In this document: positions 58,969 through 64,000 of the stretch, piece by piece
How positions within the stretch are numbered: the first letter of the stretch is position 1
Layout of the letters: each line of letters opens with the position of its first letter
Source of the DNA: Butyrivibrio sp.
Lineage (GTDB): Bacteria; Bacillota; Clostridia; Lachnospirales; Lachnospiraceae
NCBI GenBank assembly: GCA_015056565.1
Contig: SVGB01000012.1
Location: 31,317 to 95,316 of the forward strand
DNA: 64,000 bases
Direction: 5' to 3'
Program-made: the position numbers and the translations under genes
The notes under the pieces: model-generated
What the model was told of the DNA's origin: nothing
Seen by the model: only the letters and a program-made list of their open reading frames with translations
Database searches by the model: none

Positions 58969-59057
58969 ATCAGGATACCACTGTCGTTAATCTTAAGTCC
59001 CTTATTTATTAATATCTCAACCTGCTCCTTATAAGTCTTAGACTTTTTAAGTTGCAT
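58947..59057 (-). pseudogene. Abi-like gene remnant (N-terminal fragment)
   Basis: A 36-codon frame starts MQLKKSKTYKEQVEILINKG then LKIND, the typical N-terminus of Abi_2-family abortive-infection proteins, with AGGGG upstream. After about 26 residues the match stops and the frame ends at TAG. The normal protein is about 300 residues, so this is a truncated copy. Confidence 0.55.
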
Positions 59058-59168
59058 AATAACCCCTAAAATAAAAATGTGCTCCCATTGGACACTTCAA
59101 AGAGAGGTGTGGGAGCTCCTGTTAGTTTCATTATAACAAAAGCTACTTTTTTTTCAATAACACAGCAT

Positions 59169-59684
59169 TTATTTAGTGCTAAAGAAATCAATTATCTGCT
59201 TTACAGAAATCGGATAAAAACTGTTGGCATCTACCCCAACATCATATCTAAATATTCCCTCTTTTCGGTTTTGCTCGTTATAATCCATCCGAGCGTGAAT
59301 ATGACCATGAAGCTGTATGCTACCACTATTTTTCTTAGGCCAAGAAAGCATGGGATAATGCATCAAAGCAAAATAGCGTCCGTTAAGAGATACAGTCATA
59401 AAATCTCTCACATCCTCAAATAGACTCGGATCATACTTTTTATCATGATTACCAGAAATGAGATATTTATTGCCATTCATTTTCTGTATAATTTCATTTG
59501 CAGCATCTGCCGTCATATGATGACAAACGTCTCCCAGTATATATACCGTGTCATCCTTGTGAACTACTGCATTGTAGTTTGTAAGGATGGTCCTATTCAT
59601 TTCCTCAATAGAATCGAAAGGCCGATTCTGCATTGATATAATTCCCCGGTGTCCCAAGTGTTGATCTGCTGTAAAAAATATCAT
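59169..59684 (-). CDS. Metallophosphoesterase (YfcE-like small phosphoesterase)
   Basis: This 171-aa phosphoesterase has metal-binding motifs FFTADQHLGH, DTVYILGDVCHH, KYLISGNHDKKY and IQLHGHIHARM. The small size and GHIHA end match the phage/bacterial small phosphoesterase group. It may act on nucleotides or nucleic acid. Separate transcription is likely. Confidence 0.85.
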   Translation of the reverse strand: MIFFTADQHLGHRGIISMQNRPFDSIEEMNRTILTNYNAVVHKDDTVYILGDVCHHMTADAANEIIQKMNGNKYLISGNHDKKYDPSLFEDVRDFMTVSLNGRYFALMHYPMLSWPKKNSGSIQLHGHIHARMDYNEQNRKEGIFRYDVGVDANSFYPISVKQIIDFFSTK

Positions 59685-59738
59685 TCAGCCACCTCTAAAC
59701 TCATTTGTAGTATAACGATACTCACAAGCAATTAGTCC

Positions 59739-59975
59739 TCACACCAATTCCCTCATATAGCCAGATTCATATATGTTCCTATATACTCTGTCAGGGTAAA
59801 AACGTAAATATTCCTTTACTACCGAAAAATCCAGTCTTGTTGTATTAACATACTTTTTCAATTTCTTCAACAGCTCTCCACCGCTGATCTCGCTGTATTT
59901 GTCAATATTTGTCATCAAGTCAAGGAACTGGAGAGCAGATACATTTGGCTTTCTGTGCATCAAGAGAGTAACCAT
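59739..59975 (-). CDS. 78-aa hypothetical protein, possibly 5'-truncated
   Basis: The frame MVTLLMHRKPNVSALQFLDL continues to YRNIYESGYMRELV. It is helix-rich with no signal peptide. The first codons overlap the left end of a repeat at 59970-60038, and no ribosome site is evident, so the real 5' part may have been lost when the repeat arrived. I do not recognise the family. Confidence 0.4.
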   Translation of the reverse strand: MVTLLMHRKPNVSALQFLDLMTNIDKYSEISGGELLKKLKKYVNTTRLDFSVVKEYLRFYPDRVYRNIYESGYMRELV

Positions 59976-60038
59976 CTACCTGCATCGCAGTGGATACACG
60001 GGTGTAAAGATATACACTTGTTTTATCATTCTTTTTTG
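59970..60038. repeat. 69-bp repeat, copy 2 (next to KilA-N gene)
   Basis: Matches 50899-50965 (AACCATCTACCTGCATCGCA, GTGGATACACGGGTGTAAAG). Copy 2 covers the last codons of the KilA-N gene and the first of the 59739-59975 frame. Confidence 0.75.
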
Positions 60039-60910
60039 TCATCTACTATATCCTTATCTTCTATCATTTTGCTGCCATCTACACTGTTCTCTATCAGAGA
60101 AGCCTCATCAAGTATTTTCATCTGATATATCGCAATTTCTTTAAGAATTTCAAATCGTTCTTCTTTACTACGACCTTCACGTATCATCTGTGAATTGTGT
60201 GTTTCGAGATTAGATAGAACAGTCAATTCATTAATTGTTGCATAATCTCGAACATTACTATTTTTAGCAAGTTCAGGATTAGCTTCTCTCCACGCTTTTG
60301 CAGTAAACCCAAACAAAGCAACATTTAAAATATCTGCCTCCTCGGCATAGGCAAGCCATTCAAGATTATCTCTATAATTACCTTTAGGAATTAGAAAATT
60401 CTTAATAGCATCGGTCTGAATCAGGTAGTTGTTCTTAGATAAGAACCTTTTTGCAGACCACTCTATTTGTTGTTGATTATTTTCTTCCTCCTTAAGGCGC
60501 TGAAATTCTTTTATAAGATATATCTTAAATACAGGACTTATCGCAGAAGCAAATTCAAACGCTATATCCTTATGAGCAAATGTGCCACCATATTTACCAC
60601 GTTTTACATATAATCCTATAGCGTGCGTTTTTTCAACCCAATCTGATACGCTCAATGTGAATGAAGGTAAACCAGCTTCACTTTTAAAGTGGTCGAATTC
60701 GACCACTTTAAAATCCGGATTGTAAATATATTCCCATGTCCCCAAAAATTCCAGTGTCATTCTGTTTCTAATCCAGTTTTTTATTACATCTGCAGCCCTT
60801 GAGTTTCCCACCTTTGCCGTCGCCATATCTGTTATGCATATATAATCATCACTGTCTGACATAGCTACTGTTATCGGAACATCCTGCACTGTTATCACTC
60901 TGTTTTTCAT
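60026..60910 (-). CDS. KilA-N domain protein
   Basis: This 294-aa phage-type DNA-binding protein has the KilA-N domain (DYICITDMATAK, VIKNWIRNRMTLEFLGTWEY, NPDFKVVEFDHFKSEAG, SVSDWVEKTHAIGLYVKRGK) followed by a helical region and an acidic C-terminal tail. KilA-N proteins occur in phages and mobile elements as antirepressor-like factors. It carries a 32-bp perfect palindrome at 60682-60713 inside the coding sequence. Ribosome site AGGAGA. It has its own operator-like palindrome upstream (60932-60949). Confidence 0.87.
   Translation of the reverse strand: MKNRVITVQDVPITVAMSDSDDYICITDMATAKVGNSRAADVIKNWIRNRMTLEFLGTWEYIYNPDFKVVEFDHFKSEAGLPSFTLSVSDWVEKTHAIGLYVKRGKYGGTFAHKDIAFEFASAISPVFKIYLIKEFQRLKEEENNQQQIEWSAKRFLSKNNYLIQTDAIKNFLIPKGNYRDNLEWLAYAEEADILNVALFGFTAKAWREANPELAKNSNVRDYATINELTVLSNLETHNSQMIREGRSKEERFEILKEIAIYQMKILDEASLIENSVDGSKMIEDKDIVDDKKE
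60682..60713. repeat. 32-bp perfect palindrome inside the KilA-N gene
   Basis: Arms TTTTAAAGTGGTCGAA and TTCGACCACTTTAAAA are exact complements with no loop. They encode FKVVEFDHFK of the KilA-N core. The GGTCGA core is also the core of the ORF6N repeat at 51765-51794. Confidence 0.95.
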
Positions 60911-60931
60911 AAATTTCTCCTATTATGACTA

Positions 60932-60949
60932 TTTGTTAGTGCTAACAAA
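60932..60949. promoter_or_regulatory. Operator-like palindrome ahead of the KilA-N gene
   Basis: TTTGTTAG-TG-CTAACAAA is a perfect inverted repeat of two 8-mers upstream of the start. Read leftward, TTGTTA and CATAAT could serve as -35/-10. The half-site TGTTAG is shared with the MATE promoter palindrome at 55466-55483. Confidence 0.55.
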
Positions 60950-61026
60950 ATGGTCTAATCATACTATTTATGAGCATTCTTATGTTTTTATCGAACTAAT
61001 TGCCTGAAATTTGAGGTGATTCTTCC

Positions 61027-61380
61027 TCAGATATTCTCCAAGTCCTCAAGCTTCTTCAGCGTCTTAAGATACGCCAGCACCCTCTTCTGCTGTTCCTCCC
61101 CCAGTCCATGATATTCAACAAGCATCTCTTTATCCTCAAAACTTACTTCCATATCATTATGCTTGGTAAAGTCATCATCAATCCCTTCGCCTGTAAGGAG
61201 CTGCTCTGGTGTGATATCCAGAGCAGTGCAAATATCCATTATTTTCTCTGCTGACGGATTAGTCTTTTTTGTTTTCCAGTCACTGATGGTGCTGCTTGAA
61301 AGTCCTACCATCTTGCCAAAGGAAGCCTGAGAAATGCCACGTTCCTGTAATATCTTGAATATTCTTTCGCTAATGATCAT
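61027..61380 (-). CDS. XRE family regulator
   Basis: This 117-aa repressor has an N-terminal helix-turn-helix (ERGISQASFGKMVGLSSSTI then SDWKTKKTNPSAEKI) and a C-terminal helix-rich region (EMLVEYHGLGEEQQKRVLAY) likely used for dimerisation. The start at 61380 follows GGGGTGG; a GTG at 61389 is less likely. Two operator-like sequences overlap its promoter. Confidence 0.85.
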   Translation of the reverse strand: MIISERIFKILQERGISQASFGKMVGLSSSTISDWKTKKTNPSAEKIMDICTALDITPEQLLTGEGIDDDFTKHNDMEVSFEDKEMLVEYHGLGEEQQKRVLAYLKTLKKLEDLENI

Positions 61381-61401
61381 AATAACCACCCCACGTATAT
61401 A

Positions 61402-61459
61402 CGAGCAATATCATTCTCGCTACTACGTTCATAATATCATCCCACGAACACATATTCAA
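61402..61459 (-). promoter_or_regulatory. Promoter and operators of the XRE gene
   Basis: Read leftward: -35 TTGAAT (61454-61459), 17-base spacer, -10 TATTAT (61431-61436). CGAG...CTCG (61402-61419) and GTTC...GAAC (61427-61448) flank ATGATATT elements, so self-repression is likely. Confidence 0.6.
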
Positions 61460-61507
61460 TGCTTTCCGTCGCTTTTTCACTGCACTTCTTATTGACATGA
61501 CGCATTT

Positions 61508-61649
61508 CTAGCAGTTCCACCGTGTCAACCTTCCCTAGATAAGTTCCCCTACACTTTCAAAATGGCATAAAAATAACGGTGCCACCTTGCTTGCTAACAT
61601 CTTTTAACGTTAGCCACAAAGCGCACCGTTAAGCCACTTACGTTTTTAT
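61508..61649. repeat. 142-bp direct repeat, left copy
   Basis: 138 of 142 bases match 63737-63878; the four differences fall in one 8-base window. It holds a 9-bp outer stem (TAACGGTGC/GCACCGTTA), an inner stem GCTAAC/GTTAGC and A- or T-rich ends, so it can fold like a bidirectional terminator or MITE. Confidence 0.9.
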
Positions 61650-61824
61650 GATTTTCAATTTATTTAACTTACATAAACTTATTGGTAGATTGCTCTATAT
61701 CGTATGATTGCTGAGAATGATTGCAGAAAACAGAAAACGTATATCTGCATTGGAAGGATGCATATGGTATAATATAGTGCATTTATTATGAATTATTTTG
61801 GTTAATTACTAAGGAGATGTCAAA

Positions 61825-62661
61825 ATGAAGACAGAAGTAAAAACAAGGAAACACACATTATGTGAGAAAGCGCCGCTTCTCGCAATGTTCTTGGCAGCAG
61901 TTCTCGCATTGCTATTTTTATCTATACCGGGACTGCTGGGCCTTCCTAAGGTAGCAGAAAGCCTTGCATCCAGCGTTCTTGCAGTACTATTTATGATAGC
62001 CTTCACAAGATGGTTTGCTCCTGAGATCAAAGGTGTATTCAAGACAAGTCATCTTGCGACAGGACTCGCGTTCGTATGGCTGGCTTTTGCATTTAATTTC
62101 TTCGGATCGTATTTCGCCGGTCTTGCAGGCAGCGGTTTTTATTTCAAACCTACCGTAGAGGCTCTTGCCATGGCAATTGCCGCAGGGTTTTACGAAGAGA
62201 CGATATTCAGAGGAGTTACTGTTCCTATCGGAATGAGATATCTCAAGAGTGAAAAAAGAGTGGGCATTCTTGTGCTCATATCAGCTCTTGTGTTCGGCCT
62301 TATGCACATCGGAAACATAGTGAACGGTGCGAGCGTCCAGATGGGAATTGCTCAGGGCATCGCAACGACTTTCGGGGGAATACTATTTATAGCGGCATAT
62401 CTAAGGACCGGGAACATACTGATTCCGATTTTCATGCACGGCATATATGACTACATGTGCTTTGTAACTGACCCTACATTGGAAAGCGGAATTATGGTCA
62501 ATGATTTAACTGCGAGCGCACTGATACCTGCGGTATTAGTTGAAGTAATAGCCGGCATTTGGGGACTGTATCTTCTCCGCCCTGCAAAGAGAGCAGAGAT
62601 ACACGCGATATGGGATGATAAGTGGAGCGTAAATAATGAAAGAGCACAGGCTGAGCAATAA
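61825..62661 (+). CDS. CPBP (CAAX) family intramembrane metalloprotease
   Basis: This 278-aa membrane protein has about eight helices. Family motifs are EETIFRG with E124, E125 and R129, H161 in GLMHIGN and H205 in IFMHGIYDYM. In bacteria such proteins often protect against bacteriocins or process peptides. AAGGAG precedes the ATG; TATAAT lies at 61768-61773. It is inside the segment bounded by the 142-bp repeats. Confidence 0.88.
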   Translation: MKTEVKTRKHTLCEKAPLLAMFLAAVLALLFLSIPGLLGLPKVAESLASSVLAVLFMIAFTRWFAPEIKGVFKTSHLATGLAFVWLAFAFNFFGSYFAGLAGSGFYFKPTVEALAMAIAAGFYEETIFRGVTVPIGMRYLKSEKRVGILVLISALVFGLMHIGNIVNGASVQMGIAQGIATTFGGILFIAAYLRTGNILIPIFMHGIYDYMCFVTDPTLESGIMVNDLTASALIPAVLVEVIAGIWGLYLLRPAKRAEIHAIWDDKWSVNNERAQAEQ

Positions 62662-62852
62662 TCACCCAATGCTGTCAATGATATTGGCATAGCTGTTCTC
62701 CCTTCAGTATATGTTTGCCTCTGCTATGGGGAGAACAAGGATATACCAAGAGTTCTAGGCTACTTGGCTTGCTTAATCCCTTCCTCATCATCGCAAGAGG
62801 ACGTCTCTTTGCATATCTTATTAAGCTCTCAAATTATTTTAGAAATATGACA
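62662..62852. other. Convergent spacer with one hairpin
   Basis: GTTCTCCC (62694-62701) and GGGAGAAC (62729-62736) form an 8-bp stem with a long loop and no T-run. I see no gene here. Confidence 0.4.
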
Positions 62853-63584
62853 TTAACTTGTTTTCACAATTCTAACAAGCGTTCCATTAGCAGATACTAC
62901 TATTGTATGATCTTGTAATGTTAAAATGTCATAGCTTATACCAATAATGGCATTAGCGTCAGTCTCTACAGCTTTTTCTTTTAATCTCGCTAACGCTGTT
63001 CTCTTTGCATCAGATAGTTTTGACTTCATCATTCCCGACTCTGTGCCCAAAAAATCTGACACTCCTCTGGAAAACTCACTGAACATACCGGTACCAATTA
63101 AGCACTCAGAATCACTCACCCCTAAATAATCTGTTATCTTATAGCCCTCAAAATTATATCCAGTTGTAAGCTTTAAAGACAAAAAGCGTTCATCCTTTTC
63201 ATATTTTCTTCTTATTTCGTCTTCTTTTAAAAGCTTTTTTTCCTCCTCTGCTTTTCTCACAACTTCATCATCTGCATCTATCTGAATCTGTCGGACTACA
63301 TTAATTCTTTCGTTTATCTCTTCCTGTGTTTTTCCATTTGAATCAAGATAAATATCGACGTACTTGACCAAGAGTTCATCCTTTTCAATATCGTCGTTAA
63401 TCCTCTTTTTTAATTCATTTATTTGTGATGAAACATCTCTTCTATAATGTTTGTCGCGTATTACTTCAAACAAGTCACTACAGTCCTTGCAAAGAGAAAA
63501 CTCCTTTGACCCAATCTTAATTGTTAATGAAGATTTAAAGCTGCTTTGCTCAGTACCACATAAGCAACATACTACTGCCCCCAT
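62853..63584 (-). CDS. Zinc-ribbon protein with C-terminal YbjQ-type domain
   Basis: This 243-aa protein starts with a zinc ribbon (CCLCGTEQSSF, then LCKDCSDLFEV), has a charged coiled-coil middle (about 45-120), and ends in a YbjQ/UPF0145 heavy-metal-binding-type domain (GYKITDYLGVSDSECLIGTG, AVETDANAIIGISYDIL, VVSANGTLVRI). I start at 63584 because AAGGAG and the first Cys pair lie there; the frame is open to 63635. The role is unknown; the zinc ribbon hints at metal or nucleic acid binding. It lies inside the repeat-bounded segment. Confidence 0.75.
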   Translation of the reverse strand: MGAVVCCLCGTEQSSFKSSLTIKIGSKEFSLCKDCSDLFEVIRDKHYRRDVSSQINELKKRINDDIEKDELLVKYVDIYLDSNGKTQEEINERINVVRQIQIDADDEVVRKAEEEKKLLKEDEIRRKYEKDERFLSLKLTTGYNFEGYKITDYLGVSDSECLIGTGMFSEFSRGVSDFLGTESGMMKSKLSDAKRTALARLKEKAVETDANAIIGISYDILTLQDHTIVVSANGTLVRIVKTS

Positions 63585-63736
63585 AATTATTTGCTCCTTC
63601 CATGTTAAATGCTCTATTATCTCTAAATATATCACAAGACATATTCTGCAAGCATTAAATAATTGAATTTATGTGTGAGTAACAATAGACAACAGCAGCT
63701 TAAAGCTATCGTTAAACAGTGTTCACTTTTGTATTC

Positions 63737-63878
63737 CTAGCAGTTCCACCGTGTCAACCTTCTATTGCTAAGTTCCCCTACACTTTCAAAATGGCATAAA
63801 AATAACGGTGCCACCTTGCTTGCTAACATCTTTTAACGTTAGCCACAAAGCGCACCGTTAAGCCACTTACGTTTTTAT
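63737..63878. repeat. 142-bp direct repeat, right copy
   Basis: Nearly identical to 61508-61649, in the same orientation, 2,229 bases away. Its right end includes the stop codon of the truncated gene at the window edge. Confidence 0.9.
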
Positions 63879-64000
63879 TCTTTACTGGGTTCAGTCTTTG
63901 TCAGCAACACTACCGTCTCAACATGCTGCGTGACCGGCCAATACACGCGCCGATCACGCGCTGCGGCTGGCGCAGAAAGTAATAGCGCAGGATTTCTTCC
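63875..64000 (-). CDS. 3' end of a gene resembling RlmD-type 23S rRNA methyltransferase (start outside window)
   Basis: Read leftward, the last about 41 codons encode ...ARDRRVYWPVTQHVETVVLL then TKTEPSKE. The QHVETVVLL segment matches the C-terminus of RumA/RlmD m5U methyltransferases. The bases from 63918 to 64000 are clearly richer in G+C than neighbours. With only the end visible I cannot tell whether the gene is intact. The frame and stop are clear; the family is a guess. Confidence 0.35.
   Translation of the reverse strand, partial: GRNPALLLSAPAAARDRRVYWPVTQHVETVVLLTKTEPSKE

Noticed and set aside
61508..63878. T-box-like GGTGGAAC on the minus strand of the 142-bp repeats
   Set aside because: The rest of the T-box (specifier loop, AGGGTGGNACCGCG) is missing and no aminoacyl-tRNA or amino-acid gene follows.
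1..64000. rRNA or tRNA genes
   Set aside because: None was recognised by reading both strands, though a tRNA search program should confirm.

Overview
The window looks like chromosomal DNA of a low-GC, Gram-positive anaerobe of the Lachnospiraceae, most like Butyrivibrio or Pseudobutyrivibrio. The evidence is the paired GlgC/GlgD glycogen enzymes, a GH31 + GH13 + MalEFG maltodextrin locus, lipoprotein binding proteins with Firmicute lipoboxes, strong AGGAGG ribosome sites, several TTG starts and a thiM-thiE/thiW/thiD/thiC operon under a TPP riboswitch. The genus is an inference; no rRNA or tRNA gene was seen.

Layout. 1-1.6 kb: end of glgC and all of glgD. 1.7-5.5 kb: two chemoreceptor-type genes, one canonical and one degenerate, divergently arranged. 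5.6-10.1 kb: a 57-aa protein, two small unknowns (one a lipoprotein) and a 937-aa Fe-S/FAD oxidoreductase. 10.2-19.3 kb: a peptide-use operon, pepF-oppA-oppB-oppC-oppD-oppF, from one good promoter. 19.4-24 kb: acyltransferase, SpoU-type RNA methylase, DegV and SIMPL genes. 24-25.2 kb: a REP-associated tyrosine transposase bracketed by its likely REP-type palindromes. 25.2-36 kb: a starch/maltodextrin regulon (malE-malF-malG-GH13-GH31, plus a lipoprotein amylase and its LacI regulator) with matching operators in front of both units. 36-41.6 kb: a nitroreductase and the thiamine operon. 41.6-44.3 kb: a TauE-type exporter and a GNAT-RsgA fusion, preceded by what looks like a leader-peptide attenuator. 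44.3-48 kb: a seven-gene operon of acetyltransferases, a methylase, a Nudix enzyme, a kinase-like P-loop protein and an alkyltransferase-like protein. 48.2-50.9 kb: an ABC exporter with LytTR and DUF3021 partners.

50.9-64 kb is an accessory region with phage-type ORF6N and KilA-N genes, XRE regulators, a MATE/AraC pair, two phosphoesterases, an HD hydrolase, a cation/proton antiporter, a CPBP protease and a YbjQ-type protein. It is full of repeats and gene remnants (Abi-type, PHP-type, others).

The most unusual signals are: (1) promoter, 21-codon ORF, antiterminator and terminator upstream of the GNAT-RsgA gene; (2) a 30-bp palindromic direct repeat that brackets the N-terminal part of the ORF6N gene and keeps the reading frame, so recombination would create an in-frame hybrid; (3) a 32-bp perfect palindrome inside the KilA-N gene; (4) a 142-bp direct repeat bounding a 2.2-kb segment that carries the CPBP and YbjQ-type genes.
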